From the NCBI RefSeq assembly GCF_030409305.1, contig NZ_JAUFPQ010000023.1:186001-250000 (forward strand): a stretch of 64,000 bases of DNA, written 5' to 3'. Source of the DNA: Halomonas maura (lineage in GTDB: Bacteria; Pseudomonadota; Gammaproteobacteria; Pseudomonadales; Halomonadaceae). Both the position numbers and the translations under genes were made by a program. Position 1 is the first letter of the stretch. Every line of letters begins with the position of its first letter. Below are positions 37,914 through 47,273 of this stretch, piece by piece. The notes beneath the pieces were generated by a model, which saw only the letters and a list, made by a program, of their open reading frames with translations, was not told the origin of the DNA and ran no database searches.

Positions 37914-39089
37914 TCAGTCGCCGGTCTGCGGGCGGCCCCGGAAGCCAAGGTGTCGGGCGCCCAGCAGTGCCAGCGGTACCGTGCACAGCGGGATCAACAA
38001 CGCGTTGAGCCGTGGCCAGCCCAGGGCATCGGCGGCGGGCCCCGCCAGTAGCGCGGAGATGGCCACGGTCGAGAACACCAGGAACTCGTTGGTCGCCTGG
38101 GTACGGGCCTTCTCGATGGGCCGGTGGGCCTCGGTGAGCAGGCCGGTGGCCGGCAGGAAGGTGAAGTTCCAGCCCAGGCCCAGCAGGATCAAGCCGCTGT
38201 GGAAGCCCGCCAGGCCGGCCTCGACCTGGGCCACCAGGGTGCTGGCGATCAACAGCAGGCAGCCAGCGCCGATCATGCGCGTGGCGCCGAACCGGGCCGT
38301 CAGCCGGCCGGTGACGAAGGATGGCAGGAACATCGCCACCACATGCCATTGGATGGTGGTGGCCACATGGTCGAAGGTGTGGCCGGCCTCGGCCATGGCC
38401 AGCGGTGTGGCGGTCATGGCCAGGTTCATCACGCCGTAGCCGACCATGGCGCTGACCACCGCCAGCACGAAGACCGGCTGCGTGACGATCTCGGCCAGGG
38501 GCCGGCACTCGCCGACCGCAGCGTCCCGGGAGGGCTCGGGCAGGCGGATGAAGGCCAGCAGCGCCAGGGCACACAGATACAGGACCCCCAGGCCGATGAA
38601 GCTCCCCAGATAAGGGGTGTCGGCGAGGGCGTGACTGTGGCGAGCCAGCCAGGGACCGAAGAAGGCCGCCAGGACGCCGCCGCCCATGACCATGCCGATG
38701 GCCCTGTCCCGCCCGCCGGCCGGGGCCGCCTCCACGGCGGCGAAGCGATACAGCTGCCCGAAGCCGATGCCGATGCCGATCAGCCAGGTGGCGACCAGGA
38801 ACAGCGGGAATTGCTGGCCGTGCAGGGCCGCCACGGCGAGCGCCGCGCCGGCGAGCCCCAGCAGGTTGCCGAGCACGAAGCCCCGGCGACGCCCCAGGCG
38901 CGCCATGATCAGCGAGGCCGGGAGGGTGGCGCACATCAGCCCCAGCCACTGGGTCGCCACCGGGGCGGTGGACCAGGCGGGAGCCGGCGCGAGTTGCGCG
39001 CCGATCAGCGGCGACACGGCGATCAGCAGGATATTGCCGCTGACCAGCAGGGCCTGGCAGAGCGACAGCAGGGGGACGGTCAGGCGCAT
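37914..39089 (-). CDS. MFS transporter
   Basis: 391 residues, about twelve transmembrane helices. The loop MARLGRRRGFVLGN after the second helix is the MFS motif A region, and the C-terminal half has SFVTGRLTARFGATRMIG in the mirrored position. Its ATG overlaps the end of the upstream AraC-type regulator by ten bases, so the pair is translationally coupled. Substrate unknown; a drug or metabolite exporter is likely. Confidence 0.83.
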   Translation of the reverse strand: MRLTVPLLSLCQALLVSGNILLIAVSPLIGAQLAPAPAWSTAPVATQWLGLMCATLPASLIMARLGRRRGFVLGNLLGLAGAALAVAALHGQQFPLFLVATWLIGIGIGFGQLYRFAAVEAAPAGGRDRAIGMVMGGGVLAAFFGPWLARHSHALADTPYLGSFIGLGVLYLCALALLAFIRLPEPSRDAAVGECRPLAEIVTQPVFVLAVVSAMVGYGVMNLAMTATPLAMAEAGHTFDHVATTIQWHVVAMFLPSFVTGRLTARFGATRMIGAGCLLLIASTLVAQVEAGLAGFHSGLILLGLGWNFTFLPATGLLTEAHRPIEKARTQATNEFLVFSTVAISALLAGPAADALGWPRLNALLIPLCTVPLALLGARHLGFRGRPQTGD

Positions 39090-40120
39090 GGCATGTCCTC
39101 GAGGGCGTGAGACGGGGAAGCCGGGGGCGTGGTCGCGAAGCGCTGCCGGTAGACCGACGGCGAGACGCCATACTGGCGGTGGAACAGGCGCCGGAGCTGT
39201 TCGGCGCCGCCCAGTCGCCATTGCGTAGCGAGGCGCTCCAGCGGCGGCGCGGGACGGGCGTTCAGCAGGCTCAGGCGGGCCCCCTCCAGGCGCAGGCGCG
39301 TCAGGTAGGCACCGGGCGAGGTATCCAGGTAGCGGCGGAACAGCCTCGAGAGGTGGCGCGGGGTGACCGCCATCCGGGCCGCCATGCTCTCCAGGCTGTG
39401 ATCGCCCGCGGGGTCGGCATGGAGCCGGCCGACCAGCTCGCGCAACGGACCGGTGGCGCGCTGTTGATGCTGCAGCGCCTCGCTGAACTGCGCCTGACCG
39501 CCGGGACGATGCAGGAACATCACCAGTTCCCGGGCGACGCGGCCGGCCAGGGCGGCCCCATGGTCGGCCTCGACCAGCGACAGGGCCAGGTCGATGCCGG
39601 CGGTGACCCCGGCGCTGGTATAGCGGCCCCCATCCTCGACGTAGAGGGCATCGGGGATGACGCGGAGGCGCGGATACTGCCGGGCCAGGCTGCTGCAGTG
39701 ACGCCAGTGGGTGGTGACCCGGCGGTCATCCAGCAATCCCGCTTCCGCCAGCAGGAAGGCACCGCTGCAGATGGCGCCCAGGCGCCTGACATCGGGGGCC
39801 AGCTCGCGCAGGCCATCGATATGGTAACGCTGGCGGCATTGGCTGAAGACGCCACTGCCCCCGGCGGCCAGCAGCGTGTCGGGCGCCCCCAGAGCCTCCA
39901 GGCCCGCCCAATCGAGATCGGCCATCATCACCAGGCCACCGTTGGTGACCACGCGACCGGGGGAGCGAGCGACCAGGTTCAGTTCGTAAAGCGTCTGGCC
40001 CGAGAGGTCGTTGGCACTCGCGAAGACCTGCCAGGGGCCGCTGACATCGAGGACCTGGCAGTCGGGGTAGGCGACCAGCACCACGCGGCGTGCGGGGGGC
40101 GATGAGGGCAAGGGGGACAT
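39080..40120 (-). CDS. GlxA-family transcriptional regulator (DJ-1/PfpI plus AraC HTH)
   Basis: 346 residues. Residues about 10-190 form a DJ-1/PfpI-like domain with the nucleophile-elbow cysteine in LGAICSGAFLLAEAG, followed by a C-terminal AraC DNA-binding domain (about 225-330: MAARMAVTPRHLSRLFRRYL and YGVSPSVYRQRF). Regulators of this group control catabolism or export of amines and amino acids. It is coupled to the downstream MFS gene, which it likely regulates. Confidence 0.85.
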   Translation of the reverse strand: MSPLPSSPPARRVVLVAYPDCQVLDVSGPWQVFASANDLSGQTLYELNLVARSPGRVVTNGGLVMMADLDWAGLEALGAPDTLLAAGGSGVFSQCRQRYHIDGLRELAPDVRRLGAICSGAFLLAEAGLLDDRRVTTHWRHCSSLARQYPRLRVIPDALYVEDGGRYTSAGVTAGIDLALSLVEADHGAALAGRVARELVMFLHRPGGQAQFSEALQHQQRATGPLRELVGRLHADPAGDHSLESMAARMAVTPRHLSRLFRRYLDTSPGAYLTRLRLEGARLSLLNARPAPPLERLATQWRLGGAEQLRRLFHRQYGVSPSVYRQRFATTPPASPSHALEDMPCA

Positions 40121-40273
40121 CGGGGGCTCCGGGAATCAAGGCGACGTCCCCGAGTCTGGAAGACGGACGGAATGTCCTCAATGACACATATCCCACCGAT
40201 AGGGACATCGCAAGGACGAGCACGGCGAGGCAGGACGAGGGAGGGCCGCCTCGCCGGTGGCTCAGTCGGCGGC

Positions 40274-41287
40274 TCAGTCGGCGACCCCGCCGAAGGGATC
40301 CGGCCCGTTGGCATCCACGCCCAGGGTCCTGGCCAGGGTCTCGTCGCTGCGGTCCAGGGCAAACTCGACCCACAGCGGAAAGTGGTCGCTGACCCGGTAG
40401 CTCATCTGGAAGAGGCTGAGCTCCTGGAAGACGGCGCCGGCGAAGTCCAGCAGGCCGGCCCGCCCGGTGGGCCGCAGGGCCATGTCGTCGCGGAACCAGG
40501 CGATCTGGTCGTAGTGCTTGGCCGCGGTGCCATAGGTGGTGGCCAGGGTGCGCAGGGCCTCGGGCACCCACAGCCCGGTTTCCACGAAGGCATCGAACAG
40601 CGGGTTGCCCTGGCGCCGGTCGATGTTGAAGTCGCCGAGCACGATCAGGTTGGCCTCCTCGGCGCCGTCCTCGCGGGCGCGGTCGCGGATCTCCCGGGCC
40701 ACGAAGCGGGCCAGCCGGCGCAGCTCGGGAAGCCGCTCGGCCGGTTCATCGCCATAGCGGATATGCGCGCTGAGCAGCGCGAAGTGCTCGCCGCCCGCCT
40801 GGAAGCCCACCAGGTAGGGCGTGCGGTCGAACTGCTCCTGGGGATCGCCATCGGCGGTGGGCGGCAGCACGATCTCGCCGGCCAGCCCCGACGGCGAGAT
40901 CCGCCGGCGGTCGAACAGGTAGGCCTGGCGCTCCTGGCGGCCCTTGTCCCCGGCGGTGACGTCGGTGAGCATCAGGTCCCAGTGCGGTCCCAGGAAGCGC
41001 TCCTGGAGCACCCGCAGCGCCGTCGTCTGCCGCTTGACCTCCTGCAGGGCCACCACGTCGAAGCGGCGCACGACCTCGGCGATGATGGCCAGTCCCCGCA
41101 GGTTGCGCTTGGGCGAGTCCGGGTTCTCGATCCAGTCATCGAACAGGCCGCCGAAATCCCGGAGATTCCAGGTGCCGACGATGAAGTTGCCATCGGTGCA
41201 CCGCGGCGGAATCCCCGCGTGCGCCAGCCGCCGGCGAAGGCGCACGATGTCCTCGACCACGAAGGCCGGGTATTGCGGATAGATCAT
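40274..41287 (-). CDS. Endonuclease/exonuclease/phosphatase-family protein
   Basis: 337 residues, no signal peptide. The EEP fold is shown by GTWNLRDFGG, ALQEVKRQ (metal Glu), HIRYG, LGDFNIDRR (Asp/Asn) and VSDHFPLWVEF (catalytic Asp-His). Such enzymes hydrolyse phosphodiesters in nucleic acids or lipids; the substrate is not indicated. The start at 41287 follows GAGGATG; longer frames lack family resemblance. It shares a strand with the GCS2-type ligase, 73 bases away. Confidence 0.78.
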   Translation of the reverse strand: MIYPQYPAFVVEDIVRLRRRLAHAGIPPRCTDGNFIVGTWNLRDFGGLFDDWIENPDSPKRNLRGLAIIAEVVRRFDVVALQEVKRQTTALRVLQERFLGPHWDLMLTDVTAGDKGRQERQAYLFDRRRISPSGLAGEIVLPPTADGDPQEQFDRTPYLVGFQAGGEHFALLSAHIRYGDEPAERLPELRRLARFVAREIRDRAREDGAEEANLIVLGDFNIDRRQGNPLFDAFVETGLWVPEALRTLATTYGTAAKHYDQIAWFRDDMALRPTGRAGLLDFAGAVFQELSLFQMSYRVSDHFPLWVEFALDRSDETLARTLGVDANGPDPFGGVAD

Positions 41288-41360
41288 CGGCCGGGCCCAT
41301 CCTCGGCTGCGCCATGGTGCCCCCGCGCCCAAGTACCCGTCGCCGCCGACTCGCGACGGT

Positions 41361-42725
41361 TCACAGGCTGGCGCGTTCGTAGAGGGGACGGAGATCGCCG
41401 CGCCACCGGCCATGGTAGCGCGACCGCCAGTGTTCGGCGGGGCTCCGCCCCAGTGCGACGACCGCCTGGAGCGGGCGCAGATACCGCCGCTCGTCCTGCC
41501 CCTGGGCGTCCAGTCGGTGGCGTCGCCGGAGGCCGGCCTCGGCCAGGGCCAGGGCGCGCTCCAGGGCCTCGGCGAAGGAATCGGCCGCATAGATGCCCGC
41601 GACCGGGATCCGCTCGCTCTCCGCCAGGCCGTAGCGGGGCAGTTCGTGGCGCAGCTGGTTGAGGCGGGCGACGTCGCAATCCGCCACCAGGGCCAGGGCG
41701 CCTGACAGGGCCTGGCGGTCGTAGAGGATGCCGGTCCAGAAGGCCGCCAGCGCCAGGCCGTACTCCAGGCTCAGGGAGTCGTTGCCGCGCAACTCCAGGT
41801 GATCCTTCAGGCGCACGTCGTGCATCAGGGTGTTGAGGTGGGCCTTCCAGTCCTGCAGCGTCGGCCGCTCGCCGGGCAGCTCCGGCAGGGCGCCGCGCAT
41901 CATGTCGGGGAAGCGGCGCCCGGCGAGGTCGAGGTGCTCGCCGTGGCGCGCCACCGAGTACATCGGCACCGCCAGCGCCCGGTCCACGAACTCGGCGAAG
42001 GACAGCGTCGGCGACAACGCCAGCGGGAGGATGCCGCAGCGCGCCGAATCGGTATGCAGCCAGACGTAATGGCGGTAGGAGGTCAGGTTGCTGTCGCGGC
42101 CATCGGCGAAGGGCGAATTGGCCAGGGCCACCATGACCAGCGGCTGCAGCGCCATGGCCACCCGGAACTTGGCGCGCATGTCCTGCTCGCTGCAGAAGTC
42201 GACGTTCAGCTGGAAGGCACAGCTGCGGGTCATCATGTCCTTGCCGTGTACCCCCACCCTGGGCATGTAGGCACGCATGATCCGATAGCGGCTCTTGGGC
42301 ACCCAGCCCATCTCCCTGCGGGTCCACTCCGGGGCGAAGCCCAGGGCCATGACGCCCAGCCCCATCGCCGCGGCGATCTCCGCCAGCTCGCGTCGGAAGC
42401 CCAGCAGCTCCACCTGCACGCCGTGCAGGTCCGACCAGGGTGCTCCGGACAGCTCCAGCTGTCCGGCCGGCTCCAGGGTGATGGCGGCCTCGCCGCGGGT
42501 CAGGCCGACCAGTCGCTCCCGCTCCCGACTCGGCCTCCAGCCGAAGCGCTGGAAGGCCTCGAGCACGGCCCGAATGCCGTCCCGCCCCGCATAGGGCAAG
42601 GGACGGCGGTCCGCCCGGGTGAACAGGAAGACCTCGTGCTCGACGCCGATCAGGCAGCGGTCGACCGCCTTGCCGTGCGCGGCCAGGTCGACGCAGAGCT
42701 GTCGAGCCTCGGTGATCTCCGCCAT
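41361..42725 (-). CDS. Glutamate-cysteine ligase, GCS2 (plant/alphaproteobacterial) type
   Basis: 454 residues, cytoplasmic. The GCS2 fold markers are IGVEHEVFLF (ATP/glutamate site), EPAGQLELSGAP, MMTRSCAFQLNVDF and ALANSPFADGR. By length and motifs it is the plant-like ligase common in Alphaproteobacteria rather than the E. coli GshA type. The enzyme joins the gamma-carboxyl of glutamate to cysteine, the first step of glutathione synthesis. A different amino-acid partner, as in ergothioneine-type pathways, is possible. GAGGAGG precedes the start at 42725. Confidence 0.78.
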   Translation of the reverse strand: MAEITEARQLCVDLAAHGKAVDRCLIGVEHEVFLFTRADRRPLPYAGRDGIRAVLEAFQRFGWRPSRERERLVGLTRGEAAITLEPAGQLELSGAPWSDLHGVQVELLGFRRELAEIAAAMGLGVMALGFAPEWTRREMGWVPKSRYRIMRAYMPRVGVHGKDMMTRSCAFQLNVDFCSEQDMRAKFRVAMALQPLVMVALANSPFADGRDSNLTSYRHYVWLHTDSARCGILPLALSPTLSFAEFVDRALAVPMYSVARHGEHLDLAGRRFPDMMRGALPELPGERPTLQDWKAHLNTLMHDVRLKDHLELRGNDSLSLEYGLALAAFWTGILYDRQALSGALALVADCDVARLNQLRHELPRYGLAESERIPVAGIYAADSFAEALERALALAEAGLRRRHRLDAQGQDERRYLRPLQAVVALGRSPAEHWRSRYHGRWRGDLRPLYERASL

Positions 42726-42895
42726 GCTGTGACCTCCTCGGCGCTCAGTCACGCCGGCCCAGGCGGCTCGCCGCCGGAAAGCGGGTAACGCATGGCTCCC
42801 CTGCCCGGGCAGCGTCGGGCGCTCCGATGCGGTCGTCTCGCCGCCCTGCCGTGACCGCCTCGCGGGGCGTCACGCCGAACGGCGATTGACCGACA

Positions 42896-42939
42896 GCCCG
42901 CGATGCGCCGTCGATCGGCGCCACGTCCGACAGGCGCCT
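42896..42939 (+). repeat. Dispersed 44-bp repeat, copy 2
   Basis: The second copy of the repeat at 34522-34565 (38 of 44 identical), lying just downstream of the DUF6789 gene in the gap to the ligase gene. Confidence 0.55.
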
Positions 42940-42950
42940 GGGGTGCCCAC

Positions 42951-43397
42951 CTAGAGCACGCCTTTCGCCCAGCCATAGACGGCGCCGATCACCGCGCCGA
43001 ACACCACATGGGCGAGCAGCATGGACAGCGGCGCCACCAGCCCGAGGCCCAGGCCGAACAGGCCGGACCCCGCCAGGGGAAAGACCGTGACCATCACCAC
43101 CAGCCAGCTGGCCACGCCGAACTCCAGGCCCCGCCGTGTGGGCGTGCGCCCCGGCAGGTAGGGCACCAGCAGCGCGAACAGCAGGCCCCAGATCAGGGTG
43201 CCCACCGCGAAGTGGATGCCCCAGGCCAGCATCCGGCTGTCCGGCGTGCCGAGCAGGTCCTGGGCGGCCAGGTTCATGACCTCGATGGGGTCGTACCAGG
43301 GGATGATCCCGGCCGCCATGCGCAGGATCAGGATCATCGAGATGACCAGCGTGGCCACGAACCCGGCCATCAGCCCCCTTACCAGACGCGCACCCAT
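42951..43397 (-). CDS. DUF6789-like membrane protein
   Basis: 148 residues with four transmembrane segments, starting RLVRGLMAGFVATLVISMILI. This fits DUF6789, which has no known role to me. It is divergent from the capsule operon, 518 bases away. Confidence 0.65.
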   Translation of the reverse strand: MGARLVRGLMAGFVATLVISMILILRMAAGIIPWYDPIEVMNLAAQDLLGTPDSRMLAWGIHFAVGTLIWGLLFALLVPYLPGRTPTRRGLEFGVASWLVVMVTVFPLAGSGLFGLGLGLVAPLSMLLAHVVFGAVIGAVYGWAKGVL

Positions 43398-43915
43398 GGC
43401 GTAACTCCCGATTGCCGCTGTGCCTTTCAGTGTAGGAGGTCAGCCGCAGACAGGGCCGGGAGGCTTCATCAGGCGGCGGCCGTGCTTGCGGAAGAGACGG
43501 CGCAGCGGCACGCCGAGCGGGTCATGAGGCGCCGGCACTTCGGCCTGACCATCGCGCGTCGGGAAGGGCATGAACGAGCGGTTCCGGGCGGCCATGACAT
43601 GCGCATGCATCCATCGTCATTAGACCAACTTCATGACCCTGATTTTCTCGATCAGCAGCCCGGTAGGCCACCTCGTGGATCAGGCCAAATCCCCATGACG
43701 CGACGGAGCAACTCTCGTTGTCCCTTGCCGCACGAATTCCCCTACCCGCGTCCCCCGAGCGGGACTTTCCCCCTGTCGCCATTAGGCCACAAGCGCAATA
43801 TAAGCTCAGCCAAATACGCATTGAAGACAACGAATACTTCACGTAGTTTGCAATCCCTTTTTCGTACGATGGCCGTCACAAGACACGGCAGAGAGTCTTC
43901 ACTCAGGGATCGCCG
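43398..43915. promoter_or_regulatory. 518-bp leader before kpsC
   Basis: No coding sequence is convincing here. From about 43600 to 43900 the base composition is clearly lower in GC than the flanking genes, as is usual for promoters and leaders of capsule operons. No ops/JUMPstart element (GGCGGTAG) was seen, and the -35/-10 pairs I could find are weak. The promoter must lie in this segment because the downstream genes are coupled. Confidence 0.5.
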
Positions 43916-45931
43916 ATGGCAGGGCACATCGCAGGCTACAGATCACGTGGCATCGGCCGGCTGGCGGCGCTTCCGGCCTTCCTGCCGGAATTCGCGCGCA
44001 TCGCCTCGCTGGGGATCCTGCCCCGATCCGCCATCGATGCCGTCATCGGCTGGGGCCTCAAGTCCACCTCTCGACGCGCTCGCCATCTCGCCGAGCGCCG
44101 CGGGCTACCCTACATCGCCCTGGAAGATGGCTTCCTGCGCTCGCTGGGGCTGGGCGTCGCGGGCTTCCAGCCCCATAGCCTGGTGGTGGACACCCGAGGC
44201 ATCTATTACGACGCGTCTCGTCCCTCCGACCTGGAGGAGCTGATTCGGACGGCCGATTTCGGCCCAGCAGAGCTGGCTCGTTCGCGCCGATGCATGGCGC
44301 TGATCGCCCACCATCGGCTGTCGAAATACAACCACGCGCCGGACCGCGCCCTGCCCGACAGCGAACATCCGCGCGTCCTGGTGGTCGATCAGACCCGTGG
44401 CGACGCCTCCATCCTCCATGGCGGCGCCGGGACCGAGACCTTCACGGCGATGCTCGAGCGTGCCTTGCGCGAGCACCCCGAGGCCGAGATCCTGGTCAAG
44501 GTGCATCCCGACGTCATCGCCGGCAGGAAGGCCGGGCACCTGCTGGAACATGCCGACCATCCCCGCTGCCGGCTGATCGCCGAAGACCTCAATCCCTGGG
44601 CCCTGTTCGATGCCGTCGAGACGGTTCACGTGGTCACCAGCCAGCTCGGCTTCGAGGCCCTGCTGGCGGGCAAGCGCGTGGTCTGCCATGGGCTCCCCTT
44701 CTTCGCCGGCTGGGGGCTCACCGACGACCGCCAGAGCTGTCCCCGGCGTGGTCTGACGCGCTCCCTGGCGCAGCTGTTCGCCGCCGCCTACCTGCGCTAC
44801 TGCCGCTACGCCAATCCCTACACCGGCCAGCCCAGCACCCTGGAGGCCACCATCGCGCTGATCACCGACCAGCGTCGCCAGCGCGAGCGCCTGGCCGGGG
44901 ACTGGGTCGCCTGCGGGTTCTCCGGCTGGAAGCGCGGCTTCGTCGGCGACTTCCTCGGCGACGACGCCCACTGCCGTCATCGCCGCGGTCCCGCCGCCCC
45001 CGAGCACGCGCGCCCCGGTGAACGCCTGCTGGCCTGGTCCACCGGGGTCGATGACCGCCTGCACGACGCCTGCGCACGGGCCGGTGTGCCGCTGTGGCGC
45101 ATGGAGGACGGCTTCATCCGCTCGGTGGGCCTGGGCGTCGACCTGGCCCGGCCGCTCTCGCTGGTGCTCGACCAGCGGGGCATCTACTACGACCCCGCTC
45201 GTCCCAGCGACCTGGAACACCTGCTCGAACACGGCGAGTTCGATGCCGACTTGCTCACGCGTGCCGCCGCCTTGCGGGAGCGCCTGGTGGGCCTGCGACT
45301 CTCCAAGTACAACGTCGCCGGCGCCCGGTCCCTGCCGCCTGGCGACGGCCGGCGGCGTCTGCTGGTGCCCGGCCAGGTGGAGACCGACGCCTCCATCGCC
45401 CGTGGCGCCGGCGAGATCCGCACCAACGCCGCCCTGCTGGCCGCCGTGCGCCAGGCCAACCCCGAGGCCTGCATCCTCTACAAGCCCCATCCCGATGTGC
45501 TCAGCGGGGCACGCCTGGGCGACCTCGCCCCCGCCGACCGGGCGCTCTATGACCTCGACGTGGGCGAGGTCGACATCGGCCACTTGCTGGAACAGGTCGA
45601 CGAGGTCCACACCATCAGCTCGCTGACCGGCTTCGAGGCCCTGCTCAGGGGACGGGAGGTCACCACCTACGGCCTGCCCTTCTATGCCGGCTGGGGGCTC
45701 ACCCACGACCATCGCCACTCACCACGGCGCCGGCGGCGCCTCACCCTGGAGGCGCTGATCGCCGCGGCCCTGATCCTCTACCCCATCTACGTGGACCCTC
45801 GCACGGCACAGCTCTGCAATGTCGAGACGACCATTGCCTTGCTGGAGCAACGCCGGATCGACGGCCAGACGTTGCGCTGGAGGACACGCCTCTACCGCTG
45901 GTACCGCAATGCGTTCACGGGGAGGCATTGA
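43916..45931 (+). CDS. kpsC: Capsule beta-Kdo glycosyltransferase KpsC
   Basis: 671 residues, close to E. coli KpsC (about 675). It consists of two homologous halves, each with a matched motif set: ALEDGFLRSLGLG (near 68) and RMEDGFIRSVGLG (near 394), DTRGIYYDASRPSDL and DQRGIYYDPARPSDL, then KVHPDV and KPHPDV, and GLPFFAGWGLT and GLPFYAGWGLT. In KpsC the two halves are distinct Kdo transferases that build the poly-Kdo linker on lyso-phosphatidylglycerol for export of group 2/3 capsules. It opens an operon with kpsS one base away. Confidence 0.93.
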   Translation: MAGHIAGYRSRGIGRLAALPAFLPEFARIASLGILPRSAIDAVIGWGLKSTSRRARHLAERRGLPYIALEDGFLRSLGLGVAGFQPHSLVVDTRGIYYDASRPSDLEELIRTADFGPAELARSRRCMALIAHHRLSKYNHAPDRALPDSEHPRVLVVDQTRGDASILHGGAGTETFTAMLERALREHPEAEILVKVHPDVIAGRKAGHLLEHADHPRCRLIAEDLNPWALFDAVETVHVVTSQLGFEALLAGKRVVCHGLPFFAGWGLTDDRQSCPRRGLTRSLAQLFAAAYLRYCRYANPYTGQPSTLEATIALITDQRRQRERLAGDWVACGFSGWKRGFVGDFLGDDAHCRHRRGPAAPEHARPGERLLAWSTGVDDRLHDACARAGVPLWRMEDGFIRSVGLGVDLARPLSLVLDQRGIYYDPARPSDLEHLLEHGEFDADLLTRAAALRERLVGLRLSKYNVAGARSLPPGDGRRRLLVPGQVETDASIARGAGEIRTNAALLAAVRQANPEACILYKPHPDVLSGARLGDLAPADRALYDLDVGEVDIGHLLEQVDEVHTISSLTGFEALLRGREVTTYGLPFYAGWGLTHDHRHSPRRRRRLTLEALIAAALILYPIYVDPRTAQLCNVETTIALLEQRRIDGQTLRWRTRLYRWYRNAFTGRH

Positions 45932-45932
45932 C

Positions 45933-47273
45933 GTGAAGTTGCCACGACGCTCGTTTCTCTTCCTGCAGGGGGCCTGTTCCCCGTTCCACCGGCGGCTCGC
46001 CGGCCGACTCGCCGCCGACGGCCACCGTGTCGTCAAGGTACACGTCAATGCCGGGGATCTGGCCTACTGGCGACGCGGCATCGGCCACACCTACCACTTC
46101 CGCCAGCGCCTGGAGGCCCTGCCGGCCTTCCTCGCCGACCTCTGGCAGCGTCATGCCATCACCGATCAGGTCGTCTTCGGCGACCGCCGGCCCGTGCACC
46201 GAGCCGCCATCGAGGGCGCGCCGGCCACGGGCATCCGCACCCATGTCTTCGAAGAGGGCTATTTCCGTCCGTTCTGGATCACCCTCGAGCGGGAAGGCGT
46301 CAACGGCCACTCGCTGCTGCCCCGCGACCCCGCCTGGTTCCAGGACGCCGCCCGGCGGATCCCGCCGCTGCCCAAGCCGGTACGCTTCCGCACCCCCTTC
46401 CGCGAGCGCGCCACCCATGACGTGCTCTACCACCTGGCCGGGCTGGGCAATCCCCTGCTCTACCCCCATTATCGCAATCACGCGCCGGTCATCGCCCCCG
46501 TGGAGTATGCCGGTTACCTGAAGCGCTTCACCCAGCTGCGCGCCTGGAAGCCACGGGACGCCCAACGCATCCGGGCCCTGGCCGAAGGCAAGCGCCCCTA
46601 CTTCGTATTGCCGCTGCAGCTCAACAGCGATGCCCAGATCCGCGACCACTCGCCGTTCGCCAACATGCAGGAGGTGCTGGACTACGTCATGGGCTCCTTC
46701 GCCGAGCACGCTCCCGGCGACGCCCTGCTGTGCATCAAGAACCATCCGCTGGATATGGGCCTGATCGGTTATGCCCGCATCATCGCCCGGCTCGAACGCT
46801 TCTACGGTCTGGAGGGGCGCACCGTCTACCTGGAATCGGGCGACCTGAACAAGCTGCTCAAGCGCGCCGCGGGGACCATCACCGTCAACAGCACCGTTGG
46901 CATCGTCTCCCTGGAGCACACCCTGCCGACCCTGGCCCTGAGCGACCCCATCTACAACATGGCCGGCCTGACCTTCCAGGGCAGTCTGGACGAGTTCTGG
47001 CAACGCCCCCCCCCACCGAGTGCCGAACTCTTTCAGTGCTTCCGGGATACGGTCATGCACACCGTTCAACTCAATGGAGGCTTCTACTGCCGGCCCGGCA
47101 TCGACCTGGCCGTGGAGAATGCCGTGCAAGCGCTCGAGGCCGAGCGCTCGCCTCTGGAACGCCTGCTGTCGCAAGACTTCGTGCGCGAACCAGCCGTCGT
47201 GCCAGGACAAGCAGAAGGGCGAAAGCCAGCGGAAGTGCCAAAGCCAGCAGACGTCGAGCGAGCCCTGTCGTGA
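45933..47273 (+). CDS. kpsS: Capsule beta-Kdo transferase KpsS
   Basis: 446 residues from a GTG with a GGGGAGG site. Regions GACSPFHRRLAGRLAADGH, FEEGYFRPFWITLEREGVN and CIKNHPLDMG are typical of KpsS, which adds the first Kdo to the lipid acceptor. The C-terminus has a Lys/Pro-rich tail (about 420-446) not usual in the family. The stop overlaps the next start by four bases (GTGA). Confidence 0.92.
   Translation: MKLPRRSFLFLQGACSPFHRRLAGRLAADGHRVVKVHVNAGDLAYWRRGIGHTYHFRQRLEALPAFLADLWQRHAITDQVVFGDRRPVHRAAIEGAPATGIRTHVFEEGYFRPFWITLEREGVNGHSLLPRDPAWFQDAARRIPPLPKPVRFRTPFRERATHDVLYHLAGLGNPLLYPHYRNHAPVIAPVEYAGYLKRFTQLRAWKPRDAQRIRALAEGKRPYFVLPLQLNSDAQIRDHSPFANMQEVLDYVMGSFAEHAPGDALLCIKNHPLDMGLIGYARIIARLERFYGLEGRTVYLESGDLNKLLKRAAGTITVNSTVGIVSLEHTLPTLALSDPIYNMAGLTFQGSLDEFWQRPPPPSAELFQCFRDTVMHTVQLNGGFYCRPGIDLAVENAVQALEAERSPLERLLSQDFVREPAVVPGQAEGRKPAEVPKPADVERALS

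Noticed and set aside
43522..43842. A 106-codon frame on the minus strand of the kpsC leader
   Set aside because: Poor start context and no family-like features; likely chance.
43398..43915. RfaH ops/JUMPstart element before kpsC
   Set aside because: The GGCGGTAG core was not found on the coding strand in the leader.
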